Assembly: GCA_041784625.1 (NCBI GenBank)
Contig: JBHBDS010000021.1
Span: forward strand, 1 to 14,429
Direction: 5' to 3'
Length of the DNA stretch: 14,429 nt
From: JAUNKE01 sp041784625
GTDB taxonomy: Bacteria; Bacillota; Clostridia; Peptostreptococcales; Filifactoraceae
Shown: positions 1-6,805 of the stretch, one piece after another
How the letters are laid out: each line of letters opens with the position of its first letter
How positions within the stretch are numbered: position 1 is the stretch's first letter
The notes under the pieces: model-generated
Databases searched by the model: none
What the model was told of the DNA's origin: nothing
Seen by the model: the letters and a program-made list of their open reading frames with translations, nothing else
Position numbers and translations under genes: made by a program

Positions 1-92
1 AGCTCGCCAACATGCAAAGCGATGGACTCATCGACATCAAAGGACAGATTGTCGAAGTGATCGACGTTGAGACGTTGGAGCTGGAGATTTAG
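1..92 (+). CDS. Crp/Fnr-family transcriptional regulator, C-terminal fragment (partial)
   Basis: Only the last 29 codons are in the window, in the frame that ends at TAG 90-92. The fragment contains LANMQSDGLIDIKGQIVEVI and ends DVETLELEI. A short 'L..M...GLI...G..V.V.D...L' tail of this kind is typical of the last helix and beta-wing of winged-helix regulators of the Crp/Fnr family. That reading rests on pattern resemblance to a short tail, so other winged-helix families remain possible. The stop codon overlaps the ribosome binding site of the next gene (TTTAGGAGG), so the two genes are very probably co-transcribed. Confidence 0.5.
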   Translation, partial: LANMQSDGLIDIKGQIVEVIDVETLELEI

Positions 93-101
93 GAGGAAGC
101 T

Positions 102-515
102 ATGTGGCTAATCTATGCAATATTTGCGGCAATTTTTGCAGCACTCACCTCGATTTTGGCAAAAGTTGGGATTGAAGGAGTCAACTCGACGCTCGCAACG
201 GCGATACGTACCGTCGTAGTCTTAGTCATGTCGTGGGGAATGGTGTTTATCTCAGGAGCGCAAAATGGAATCAGTTCCATCAGCCAAAAAAGCTGGCTGT
301 TTTTGGTGCTATCAGGTCTTGCTACTGGGGCATCGTGGCTATGCTACTACAAAGCGATCCAAATCGGCGAAGTCTCAAAAGTCGTTCCCATCGACAAAAT
401 GAGCATCGTCATCACCTTGCTGCTCGCCTTTGTTTTTCTCAACGAACAATTCACAATGAAAGCGGCGATTGGCTGCGCATTGATTACGGCTGGTACATTG
501 TATATGACTTTGTAA
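102..515 (+). CDS. EamA-family (DMT superfamily) transporter, single-domain
   Basis: This 137-residue, very hydrophobic protein has about five membrane segments. It starts MWLIYAIFAAIFAALTSILAKVG, has the EamA-type central pair 'LATGASWLCYYKAIQIGEVSKV' followed by PIDKMSIVITLLLAFVFLNE, and ends in a membrane helix (AIGCALITAGTLYMTL). Members of this class are about 140 residues long and carry one EamA domain instead of two, so the length is normal and the protein probably works as a dimer. The substrate cannot be predicted. The start ATG sits 5 bases after AGGAGG at 91-96, which overlaps the upstream stop codon. A terminator follows the gene, so it closes its operon. Confidence 0.85.
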   Translation: MWLIYAIFAAIFAALTSILAKVGIEGVNSTLATAIRTVVVLVMSWGMVFISGAQNGISSISQKSWLFLVLSGLATGASWLCYYKAIQIGEVSKVVPIDKMSIVITLLLAFVFLNEQFTMKAAIGCALITAGTLYMTL

Positions 516-540
516 ATCATCGGAATATCAAAACAATAGG

Positions 541-575
541 AATCTGCTGTCCCGTTTCGTCAGCAGATTTTTTGT
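541..575 (+). terminator. Rho-independent terminator after the EamA gene
   Basis: A perfect 9-bp stem, AATCTGCTG at 541-549 and CAGCAGATT at 561-569, closes an 11-base loop and runs into a T tract. It lies 26 bases after the stop codon of the transporter gene and separates that operon from the next promoter. Confidence 0.88.
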
Positions 576-595
576 TTGCACAATAGGCAAAAAGA

Positions 596-624
596 TTTAC
601 ATAGAAGTGAATAAATGATAGAAT
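596..624 (+). promoter_or_regulatory. Sigma-70-type promoter of the AAA_14/DUF4143 gene
   Basis: TTTACA at 596-601 and TAGAAT at 619-624 are separated by 17 bases, each one mismatch from the housekeeping consensus. Transcription would start near 631, giving a leader of about 100 bases before the ATG at 732 that contains both copies of the repeat at 636-702. Confidence 0.7.
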
Positions 625-635
625 GAATACAAAAG

Positions 636-702
636 TTTCACTTTAAGATGAATTTTTTTGCAAAACGGAATGATTATTTCACTTTGAAGTGAAATTTTTT
701 GC
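636..702 (+). repeat. Tandem 26-base hairpin + T-tract repeats in the leader of the ATPase gene
   Basis: Copies at 636-661 and 677-702 match at 22 of 26 positions and are 41 bases apart, about four helical turns. Both begin TTTCACTTT, continue to a TGAA element, and end in a run of six or seven T followed by GC. The second copy is a perfect inverted repeat (TTTCACTT, TG, AAGTGAAA). Two readings fit: a pair of operators just downstream of the start site, or two weak attenuator hairpins with U tracts. A half-site AAGTGAA also occurs inside the promoter spacer (605-611). Confidence 0.6.
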
Positions 703-731
703 GAAAGTGCTAATGAGAACAGGAGGTGCGT

Positions 732-1949
732 ATGAAGAATCTGGTCAGAAGAGAAGAATATCTCGATTTTTTGAAAAGGCATCGTGACAAGTCGGTCATC
801 AAGGTGGTTTCGGGTGTTCGTCGCTCAGGGAAGTCAACGCTTTTTCATCTTTTTCAAGAAGAGTTGAAGCTCGACGGGGTGCGAGAGAATCAAATTATTT
901 TGCTCAACTTCGAGGATTTTTCCAACCGGCATCTTCTAAATCCAGAACCGTTGCACGATTTTTTGGTTTCGAAGATCAGCGATGGCGAGCGATACTATAT
1001 TTTTTTGGATGAAATTCAGATGGTAGAGCAGTTTGAAAAAGTGGTGGATTCCATTCATCTGCGTGACAATGTGGATTTGTATATCACGGGTTCGAATGCG
1101 TATTTTTTGAGCGGCGAGCTGGCGACATTGTTGTCAGGCAGATATGTTCAGCTGAATATGCTGCCGCTTTCGTACAAAGAGTTCGTGCATTGGCACAAGG
1201 AAAATGGTGATGAACTTTTGCCAAGCGAATTGTATGAGCGCTATGTGAGTTCGTCTTTTCCATATACGCTGGGAATTTCCGATCCGCTGGAACGATTTGA
1301 ATATCTGCGTGGGTTGTATTCGACCGTCGTTCTCAATGATATTGTCAAGCGATTGGATATTAAGGATGTTTCGTTGCTCGAGCGATTGATCGAGACCTTG
1401 TTCTCGATGGTGGGAAGCCTTGTGACGATTAACAAGATCAGAAACACTTTGGTTTCAAACCAATATCAGATTGCACATCAGACGGTGGATCGATACATTG
1501 GCGGAATTTTGGATAGCCTAATCCTCTATGAATGCAAACGGTTTGATATTCACGGACGAAAATTATTGGAGAAACAATCGAAGTATTATGCGGTCGACTT
1601 GGGGCTTAGGCAACTGGTTCTGCGAGATCATTTGGAAGATTACGGACATATATTAGAAAATATTGTTTTTCTCGAACTCAAGCGACGTGGCTATCAAGTA
1701 TATGTCGGACAGAGTAACAAAGTCGAGGTGGATTTTGTGGCGATTGCGCCAGATCAATCGATCGAGTATTATCAAGTGGCACTGAGCACGCTGGATCGTG
1801 ATACGCTTGCTCGAGAGCTAAGAAGTCTGCAAGAAATTTCGGACCAATATCCCAAAACTTTGCTCACGCTCGATCTGTTTGACAAAAAAGCGAACTACGA
1901 TGGCATCCAAAAAATCAACGTGCTCGACTGGCTGCTCGGTGAAGTGTAG
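732..1949 (+). CDS. AAA_14/DUF4143 ATP-binding protein
   Basis: This 405-residue P-loop protein has the AAA_14 plus DUF4143 architecture. Residues 28-36 (GVRRSGKST) are Walker A, 88-96 (YYIFLDEIQ) are Walker B with the catalytic Glu, and YITGSNAYFL at 117-126 is the sensor strand. The motif LLSGRYVQLNMLPLSYKEF follows and is characteristic of the family. The C-terminal DUF4143 part has ENIVFLELKRRGYQVYVG and then EVDFV, resembling a PD-(D/E)XK nuclease fold. The expected catalytic Lys strand reads YYQVALS, so nuclease activity looks absent, as is common in this family. No function is established. An upstream in-frame GTG at 726 overlaps the Shine-Dalgarno AGGAGG (721-726), so ATG 732 is the start. 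The gene seems to be alone behind its own promoter. Confidence 0.88.
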   Translation: MKNLVRREEYLDFLKRHRDKSVIKVVSGVRRSGKSTLFHLFQEELKLDGVRENQIILLNFEDFSNRHLLNPEPLHDFLVSKISDGERYYIFLDEIQMVEQFEKVVDSIHLRDNVDLYITGSNAYFLSGELATLLSGRYVQLNMLPLSYKEFVHWHKENGDELLPSELYERYVSSSFPYTLGISDPLERFEYLRGLYSTVVLNDIVKRLDIKDVSLLERLIETLFSMVGSLVTINKIRNTLVSNQYQIAHQTVDRYIGGILDSLILYECKRFDIHGRKLLEKQSKYYAVDLGLRQLVLRDHLEDYGHILENIVFLELKRRGYQVYVGQSNKVEVDFVAIAPDQSIEYYQVALSTLDRDTLARELRSLQEISDQYPKTLLTLDLFDKKANYDGIQKINVLDWLLGEV

Positions 1950-2036
1950 AAAGGATGAACTATAGTAGAAATAGTCATCGAGCCTGAGCGAGTTGGATAT
2001 TGTAAAGAGAGGTATTGAAAAAATTTTTCTTTTTCC

Positions 2037-2053
2037 ATGCAAGATTTTTGCAT
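2037..2053 (+). other. Small inverted repeat in the intergenic region
   Basis: ATGCAA at 2037-2042 and TTGCAT at 2048-2053 form a 6-bp stem around GATTT. A second spaced inverted repeat, TCGTAC at 2056-2061 and GTACGA at 2090-2095, follows it and lies just before the ribosome binding site of the 31-codon ORF. No convincing promoter was found in 1950-2100. These could be operator half-sites, or chance structure in AT-rich DNA. Confidence 0.25.
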
Positions 2054-2108
2054 TCTCGTACGTCTAATATATAGAAACAATTTTTGGAAGTACGATGGAA
2101 AGGAGCGG

Positions 2109-2204
2109 ATGATGAACACGAAGGATTTTGATAAGATCATTGTGCCAATTACAAACATCAACAAAAAATGGAGCGTGAGAGAAATTCACACTCCATTTTT
2201 TTGA
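2109..2204 (+). CDS. Possible 31-residue small ORF overlapping a terminator
   Basis: ATG ATG follows AAAGGAG at normal spacing and opens a 31-codon frame starting MMNTKDFDKIIVPITN and ending IHTPFF, with TGA at 2202-2204. I recognise no family. Its last 14 codons form the stem, loop and T tract of the terminator at 2163-2202, so a ribosome that translated to the end would sit on the hairpin. It could be a leader peptide, the surviving 5' end of a lost gene, or chance. The good Shine-Dalgarno and the non-repetitive N-terminus are the only support. Confidence 0.3.
   Translation: MMNTKDFDKIIVPITNINKKWSVREIHTPFF
2163..2202 (+). terminator. Rho-independent terminator upstream of the sialic acid operon
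   Basis: GGAG at 2170-2173 pairs with CTCC at 2191-2194, and GTGA at 2175-2178 pairs with TCAC at 2186-2189, with one mismatch between. The stem is extended by the A run at 2163-2168 pairing with the T run at 2196-2202. This A run/T run symmetry would allow function in both directions. It isolates the following regulator gene from transcription coming from the ATPase region. Confidence 0.8.
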
Positions 2205-2456
2205 TGGGCCGACATTTTTTGCAAAAAACGTAGGAAAAACTTTCGAATGAAATTTTAGTCCGTTTTAGGAAAATAAGTTTTCTTGCGGAAAAATTTAGCC
2301 AAAATGCAAATGGATAAAGAATAGACGAAAGAAATAAAAAATATTTTTTCGAAACGCCATTTGTCTGAACGAAGCAAAGGACAATTGTTGCGGAATTGCT
2401 GGAGAAGTTATTCTCCAAAAAACAAAAAAATCTTGGAGTATTTTTTAGGAAAACCA
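2205..2456 (+). other. AT-rich intergenic region upstream of the operon promoter
   Basis: No convincing gene is seen here; an open frame joined to the RpiR gene runs back to 2396 but lies upstream of the promoter. Visible structure includes two perfect 14-bp A/T palindromes, T6-GC-A6 at 2215-2228 and A6-TA-T6 at 2336-2349. A hairpin TGGAGAA/GTTA/TTCTCCA lies at 2400-2417, whose right arm (CTCCAA) could instead pair with TTGGAG at 2433-2438. TTGCGG followed by AA occurs at 2283 and 2388, with a variant at 2457 that forms the -35 box. These are candidate regulator or UP-element sites; none is proven. Confidence 0.4.
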
Positions 2457-2484
2457 TTGCGGGAAAATTTTTTTGTGCTATAAT
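2457..2484 (+). promoter_or_regulatory. Extended -10 promoter of the sialic acid operon
   Basis: TTGCGG at 2457-2462 and a perfect TATAAT at 2479-2484 are 16 bases apart, with a TG at 2476-2477 giving an extended -10. The spacer contains a run of seven T. Transcription should begin near 2491, only about 13 bases before the ATG at 2504, so there is almost no leader. Because no convincing strong promoter was seen between here and the end of nanK, this is the likely promoter of the whole cluster. Confidence 0.8.
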
Positions 2485-2503
2485 TCGCTTTAGGAGGTTG
2501 GTG

Positions 2504-3367
2504 ATGAGATATATAAATATTATTCAGTCGTTCTACCCATCCTTGTCCAAAGGCGAGAAGAAAATTGCGGACTATGTGATGGAAGAAAAAGATCAAGTCA
2601 TTTACCAAACTCTCCAGGAGATTTCACGGAGCGTGGGAGTTGGAGAGGCGACGATCGTGCGTTTCTGCCACAAGATCGGGTTTGAAGGATTTCATGATTT
2701 CAAATTGACGGTGGCAAAGGAACTGCCCACAGCGACGATTGAAAAAGACATGGACTACATCGAGTACATCGCGGTGACTCAGCAGGGAGCAATCGATAGC
2801 ACCAAACAAATTATGGATCAAAAAATTGTGGAGCAAGCAGTCGATCTAATTTGCGATTCGGAGCGAGTATTCTTGTTTGGGATTGGAACAAGCGCTCATG
2901 CGACGCTGGATATGCAATCAAGGCTATTGCGATACGGAAAAATTGTTTCGGCGGTGGCGGACTCCCATTTTCAAGCGATGACGGCGTCCGTTTTAAGAAA
3001 AAACGATTTGGTGATTGCGTTTTCACTCTCTGGGTATACAGCAGATATCGTCGATGCACTGGAGATTGCAAAGGGTAATGGCGCAAAAGTAATTGCCATC
3101 ACCAATCACAAGCTGTCCCCAGCGGCAGAAATTGCGGATTTGGTCATTCTCTCCGCAGGCAAAGAATCGCCGATTGATGGCGGAAGTCTCAGCGGCCGAG
3201 TATCGCAGCTATACATCGTAGACATACTGTGTACAGGATTTGCGATGAGAGACCAAGAATTTGCATTTGCAATGCGAGAGAAATCGGCAAATTCGGTAAT
3301 GAAAAAAAGTTTAGAGTACAAGAGGAAAAAAAATTCAGGAGGATCTAATGGCGAACCTACAGCTTAA
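2504..3367 (+). CDS. MurR/RpiR-family transcriptional regulator, probable sialic acid operon regulator
   Basis: This 287-residue protein has an N-terminal RpiR helix-turn-helix (about residues 1-75, with LQEISRSVGVGEATIVRFCHKIGFEGFHDFK). It then has a SIS phosphosugar-binding domain (about 105-250, with VFLFGIGTSAHATLDMQSRL, then IAFSLSGYTADIVDAL and AKVIAITN). SIS domains in this family sense sugar phosphates, so ManNAc-6-P or GlcNAc-6-P is a reasonable ligand guess given the downstream genes. ATG 2504 lies 6 bases after AGGAGG (2492-2497). GTG 2501 is in frame but less well spaced, and the open frame extending further upstream is non-coding because it contains the promoter. The 3' end overlaps the next gene by 20 bases, indicating translational coupling. 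It is the first gene of the operon and so probably autoregulated. Confidence 0.9.
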   Translation: MRYINIIQSFYPSLSKGEKKIADYVMEEKDQVIYQTLQEISRSVGVGEATIVRFCHKIGFEGFHDFKLTVAKELPTATIEKDMDYIEYIAVTQQGAIDSTKQIMDQKIVEQAVDLICDSERVFLFGIGTSAHATLDMQSRLLRYGKIVSAVADSHFQAMTASVLRKNDLVIAFSLSGYTADIVDALEIAKGNGAKVIAITNHKLSPAAEIADLVILSAGKESPIDGGSLSGRVSQLYIVDILCTGFAMRDQEFAFAMREKSANSVMKKSLEYKRKKNSGGSNGEPTA

Positions 3368-4427
3368 CCATATTGATAAGATTTATGAGAATGGAGTACA
3401 GGCAGTTTTTGACTTTAATCTGGACATCAAAGACAAAGAATTTATTGTCTTCGTTGGACCGTCGGGCTGTGGAAAATCGACAACGCTTCGTATGATTGCA
3501 GGACTGGAAGACATTTCGGCAGGAGAGCTTATCATCGATGGCAAATTGGTCAACAATGTCGAGCCAAAAGATCGTGATATAGCGATGGTGTTCCAAAGCT
3601 ATGCACTGTATCCACATATGACGGTTTACGAAAATATGTCCTTTGGTCTAAAAATCAAAAAAATTCCAAAAGATGAAATCGACCGAAGAGTTCAAGAGGC
3701 AGCTGCGATTTTGGAGATTCAAGAATACCTGGATCGCAAACCAAAAGAACTTTCGGGAGGACAAAGACAAAGGGTTGCGCTTGGACGTGCGATCGTAAGA
3801 AATGCAAAAGTATTTCTAATGGATGAGCCGCTATCAAACCTAGATGCGAAGCTGAGAGTTCAGATGAGATCTGAGATCATAAAACTACACGAGAGAATCG
3901 GATCGACAACCATCTACGTAACGCATGACCAGACGGAAGCGATGACGATGGCGAGCAGAATCGTTGTAATGAGCAAAGGTCACATTCAACAGATCGGAAC
4001 GCCAACCGAAATCTACAACAATCCACAAAATATGTTCGTAGCGAGCTTCGTGGGAGCGCCAGCGACAAACTTTGTTACAGGAACAATCAAAGCAAACCAA
4101 TTCCATTGGGAAGGTTTTTCAGTAAATATTCCAGCGCATCAGGCAGAAGCGCTCAAAGTATACGAAGGACAAGAAGTTATTCTTGGGATTCGACCAGAAA
4201 ATATTCACAAGTCAGTCGATGGAGCACCAAACAGTTTCCTATATGATGTAGAGGTAAGCGAGCTTCTCGGACACGAAAGTATTCTTCATGGAAAAGTTGG
4301 AGCGCAAAAACTGATTTCAAAAGTAAGTGTCAATGAAACCGTGCCATCGCATTCCAAAGTTGCTTTCAGAATCGACACCGACAAAATGTATTTCTTTGAC
4401 AAACAGACACAGGTACGAATTGTTTAG
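3348..4427 (+). CDS. ugpC: Sugar ABC transporter ATP-binding protein, UgpC/MsmK type
   Basis: This 359-residue ATPase energises a CUT1-family sugar importer. Walker A is at 37-45 (GPSGCGKST), the Q-loop Gln at 83, the signature LSGGQRQRVALGRA at 135-148, Walker B (VFLMDE) at 155-160, and the H-loop His at 193. After about residue 240 there is a C-terminal TOBE/OB-like regulatory domain with GIRPENI. Length and architecture match MalK/UgpC/MsmK proteins. These ATPases are often shared between importers. Finding one inside this cluster, overlapping the regulator by 20 bases and followed by the binding protein, suggests a dedicated subunit, though sharing cannot be excluded. AGGAGG at 3337-3342 precedes ATG 3348. 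Confidence 0.93.
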   Translation: MANLQLNHIDKIYENGVQAVFDFNLDIKDKEFIVFVGPSGCGKSTTLRMIAGLEDISAGELIIDGKLVNNVEPKDRDIAMVFQSYALYPHMTVYENMSFGLKIKKIPKDEIDRRVQEAAAILEIQEYLDRKPKELSGGQRQRVALGRAIVRNAKVFLMDEPLSNLDAKLRVQMRSEIIKLHERIGSTTIYVTHDQTEAMTMASRIVVMSKGHIQQIGTPTEIYNNPQNMFVASFVGAPATNFVTGTIKANQFHWEGFSVNIPAHQAEALKVYEGQEVILGIRPENIHKSVDGAPNSFLYDVEVSELLGHESILHGKVGAQKLISKVSVNETVPSHSKVAFRIDTDKMYFFDKQTQVRIV

Positions 4428-4452
4428 GTTGTAGCTTCAAGATGAAGTCAAC
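4428..4452 (+). other. Intercistronic hairpin before the binding-protein gene
   Basis: Directly after the ATPase stop codon, CTTCA (4435-4439) pairs with TGAAG (4443-4447) around AGA, and GTTG (4428-4431) pairs with CAAC (4449-4452) beyond a small internal loop. There is no T tract, so this is not a terminator. It could be a 5' stabiliser or an mRNA processing site for the binding-protein message. A poor promoter-like pair (TTGTAG, then TATATT at 4454-4459, 19-base spacer) overlaps it and is not claimed. Confidence 0.45.
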
Positions 4453-4478
4453 ATATATTTATTGTTTAGGAGGAAAAC

Positions 4479-5816
4479 ATGAAAAAATTATTAGCTCTAT
4501 TAATGGTAGCAGTGCTATCGGTAGGACTGATTGCTGGTTGTGCAAAAACGGACACAGCAACTACTACAACAGACACAGAAGTAACAGGCCTTGACGCTTA
4601 CACTGCTGAGAATCCACTTGTTCTTAAGTTTTGGAACTTCCCGAACTTCACAGGGGATGCTGAATTTGCATCAAGAGACTATGATGCAGCACTTGTTGCA
4701 GCTTTTGAAGCAAAATATCCAAACATCAAAGTAGAGTACCAAGCAATTGAGTTCTCTGATGGACCAGCAAAACTAGAGACAGCAATTCAGTCTCAAACAA
4801 ATCCTGACGTTGTTTACGACGCTCCAGGTCGTGTAATTGACTGGGCAAGCAAAGGCTACCTAGTAGACCTAGAAGACATCGTTCCAAAATCTGAAATTAT
4901 CGAAGCAGCAGTAAAAGCATCGAGCTACGATGGAAAAGTTTACCTTTATCCACAAGGTGTTGCTCCATTCCTAATGGGATTCAACAAAGGAATGCTTGAA
5001 GAGCTAGGAATCGCTGATATGCTTCCACTTGATCACGAAAACAGAGCGTGGACAGTAGAAGAATTTGAAGCACTTCTAACTGCAATCAAAGAGAAAAAAC
5101 CTGAAGTTGCTCCTGTAATTCTTTATACAAAATCTCAAGCGGGAGACCAAGGACCAAGAGCATTCGTATCCAACCTTTACGGATCTTGGATCACAAATGA
5201 CGCTGTAACAGAGTACACAATCAATGACGAAAACGGCGTAAAAGCGATGGAGTGGATCAAACAAGCATATGACAAAGATCTTCTTGGAAAAGGTATCGCA
5301 CTAGACGCTGGAGCAGCGATCGAAGAATTTGGTAACGGAACAGCAGCAGCGACAATCCTACTTCCAGTAAACAAATACAAAGAGTTTACAAAAGAAGGAA
5401 AAGTAGAATCCGTACTTGTACCATTCCCTAACAACTCTGGACAACCAGAACTAGAGTACCTTGTAGCAGGACCAGCAGTATTCGACAACGGAGACGCTGA
5501 CAAAATTGCAGCTGCAAAACTATTCGTAGACTTTATGATCAACGACGCTGAGTGGGGAGTAAGAACGCTGAAAGCAACTGGAAACTTCTCTGCAAAACTT
5601 GGTGTAACAGGACTATATGATGATGAAGAACTTCAATTTGCTGAAACAATGAGCGAGTTCTTCGGACCATACTACAACACAATTCCTGGATTTATCCAAA
5701 TGAGACAACTTTGGTTCCCAATGGTACAAGGCGTACTAAATGGAGACATTGAGCCAAAAGCAGCACTTGATGAGTTCGTTGCAGCGGCAAACAAAACGAT
5801 TGAAGACGCAAAATAA
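4479..5816 (+). CDS. Extracellular sugar-binding lipoprotein of the ABC importer (probable sialic acid binding)
   Basis: This 445-residue family 1 solute-binding protein captures the substrate outside the membrane. The N-terminus is a lipoprotein signal: a KK start, a hydrophobic stretch and the lipobox LIAGC with the lipidated Cys at 21, followed by a Thr-rich linker. The mature part begins PLVLKFWNFPNF and continues with YDAALVAAFEAKYPNIKVEY, the usual N-lobe signature of CUT1 binding proteins. YLVAGPAVF and an aromatic C-terminal stretch (FGPYYNTIPGFIQMRQLWFP) follow. Substrate assignment to sialic acid rests on the neighbours, not on residues I can identify. AGGAGG precedes the ATG by about 6 bases. 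Leu codons are mostly CTT and CTA, and Val, Ala and Thr often end in A, a bias stronger than in nanK and typical of a highly expressed gene. Confidence 0.9.
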   Translation: MKKLLALLMVAVLSVGLIAGCAKTDTATTTTDTEVTGLDAYTAENPLVLKFWNFPNFTGDAEFASRDYDAALVAAFEAKYPNIKVEYQAIEFSDGPAKLETAIQSQTNPDVVYDAPGRVIDWASKGYLVDLEDIVPKSEIIEAAVKASSYDGKVYLYPQGVAPFLMGFNKGMLEELGIADMLPLDHENRAWTVEEFEALLTAIKEKKPEVAPVILYTKSQAGDQGPRAFVSNLYGSWITNDAVTEYTINDENGVKAMEWIKQAYDKDLLGKGIALDAGAAIEEFGNGTAAATILLPVNKYKEFTKEGKVESVLVPFPNNSGQPELEYLVAGPAVFDNGDADKIAAAKLFVDFMINDAEWGVRTLKATGNFSAKLGVTGLYDDEELQFAETMSEFFGPYYNTIPGFIQMRQLWFPMVQGVLNGDIEPKAALDEFVAAANKTIEDAK

Positions 5817-5830
5817 ATTATTTAATCCAT

Positions 5831-5858
5831 GATGAGAAAGGGAATTCCCTTTCTCATC
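5831..5858 (+). repeat. Perfect 28-bp palindrome between binding protein and permease genes
   Basis: GATGAGAAAGGGAA (5831-5844) is followed immediately by its exact reverse complement TTCCCTTTCTCATC (5845-5858). The RNA would form a stem of about 12 bp with a 4-base loop. It is not followed by a proper T tract (TTAAAAAG), so it is more likely a 3' mRNA stabiliser or partial terminator than a full stop. It begins 15 bases after the binding-protein stop and ends 24 bases before the permease start. Such structures are known to raise binding-protein mRNA above permease mRNA in sugar ABC operons, as in malE-malF. Confidence 0.85.
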
Positions 5859-5882
5859 TTAAAAAGAGGGAAGGAAGGTAAA

Positions 5883-6797
5883 ATGGAAAATTTGGCTAAA
5901 AGCTCTGCGGATTACCTAAGGAAAAAGCGAAAGATGAAGGAGACTTTGGTGGGATATTTATTTCTATCACCTGCCCTCGCATTCTTTTGTACCTTTGTTC
6001 TATATCCAATGATGAAGGGGGTTTACCTGTCCTTCTTTAGATTCAGAGGAAGAAACCAAGATTTTGTAGGGCTTCGTCATTATCAGAGCCTCATGAGCGA
6101 CAAAGTATTCCTCAAATCGCTTAGCAACACCACTTTTATCACGGCGGTAGCGGTGCCGATTGTAATTGTTTTTGCCCTATTTGTTGCAATTAACATCTAT
6201 AATAAAAACGCAAAGGTTCGTTCATTCTTCCGAGGAGTATTCTACATCCCAGCGATTTCATCCGTTGTTTCGGTAACGGTCGTGTGGGCGTGGATTTACC
6301 ATCCGCAATACGGAATTCTAAACTATGTGCTCAAATCGATGAACTTGATCGATAAAAATGTCGACTGGCTTGGTGGAAATGCCACCGCAATTTATGCAAT
6401 CATCGCAATTCTTATTACCACTTCAGTGGGGCAGCCAATTATTTTGTATGTTGCAGCGCTTGGTAATGTGCCAAAAGATTTTATCGAGGCAGCGACCATT
6501 GACGGCGCAGGCAGCTGGACGATCTTTAGAAAAATTATTTGGCCGCAAATTTTGCCAACGACACTTTATATCGTTGTTGTAACGACGATCAACAGCTTCC
6601 AGATTTTTGCACTGATTCAGCTTCTGACAGCGGGCGGGCCAAACTATGGAACATCCACCGTAATGTACTTGGTATATCAAACAGCAATTCAAGAAGGACG
6701 ATTTGGAATTTCGTCTGCGATGGGCGTAATCCTTGCAATCATCATTGCATTGATCTCGCTGGTGCAGTTCAAATTCTTGTCCAAAGATATTGATTAG
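5883..6797 (+). CDS. Sugar ABC transporter permease 1 (CUT1, MalF/UgpA-like)
   Basis: This 304-residue inner-membrane subunit has about six helices. The first is GYLFLSPALAFFCTFVLYPM, which follows a basic cytoplasmic N-terminus (SADYLRKKRKMKETL). The EAA loop that contacts the ATPase is EAATIDGAGSWTIFRKIIWP, near residues 203-222. An in-frame ATG at 5829 would place the 28-bp palindrome inside the gene. ATG 5883, preceded by GAAGGAAGG, gives the normal start of this family and is preferred. The gene ends 8 bases before permease 2. Confidence 0.92.
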   Translation: MENLAKSSADYLRKKRKMKETLVGYLFLSPALAFFCTFVLYPMMKGVYLSFFRFRGRNQDFVGLRHYQSLMSDKVFLKSLSNTTFITAVAVPIVIVFALFVAINIYNKNAKVRSFFRGVFYIPAISSVVSVTVVWAWIYHPQYGILNYVLKSMNLIDKNVDWLGGNATAIYAIIAILITTSVGQPIILYVAALGNVPKDFIEAATIDGAGSWTIFRKIIWPQILPTTLYIVVVTTINSFQIFALIQLLTAGGPNYGTSTVMYLVYQTAIQEGRFGISSAMGVILAIIIALISLVQFKFLSKDID

Positions 6798-6805
6798 GAG
6801 GAAAT

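Noticed and set aside
726..731. GTG start for the AAA_14/DUF4143 gene
   Set aside because: It overlaps the AGGAGG Shine-Dalgarno, which is correctly spaced for ATG 732.
1950..2500. Riboswitch, tRNA or CRISPR elements in the largest gene-free stretch
   Set aside because: No cloverleaf, no regularly spaced repeats and no recognisable riboswitch core could be found; only small hairpins and AT palindromes.
2396..2503. N-terminal extension of the RpiR gene
   Set aside because: It would run through the TATAAT promoter and the AGGAGG; the family start fits ATG 2504.
5829..5882. Upstream start for permease 1
   Set aside because: The extra residues are encoded by the perfect palindrome, and a better-placed ribosome binding site precedes ATG 5883.
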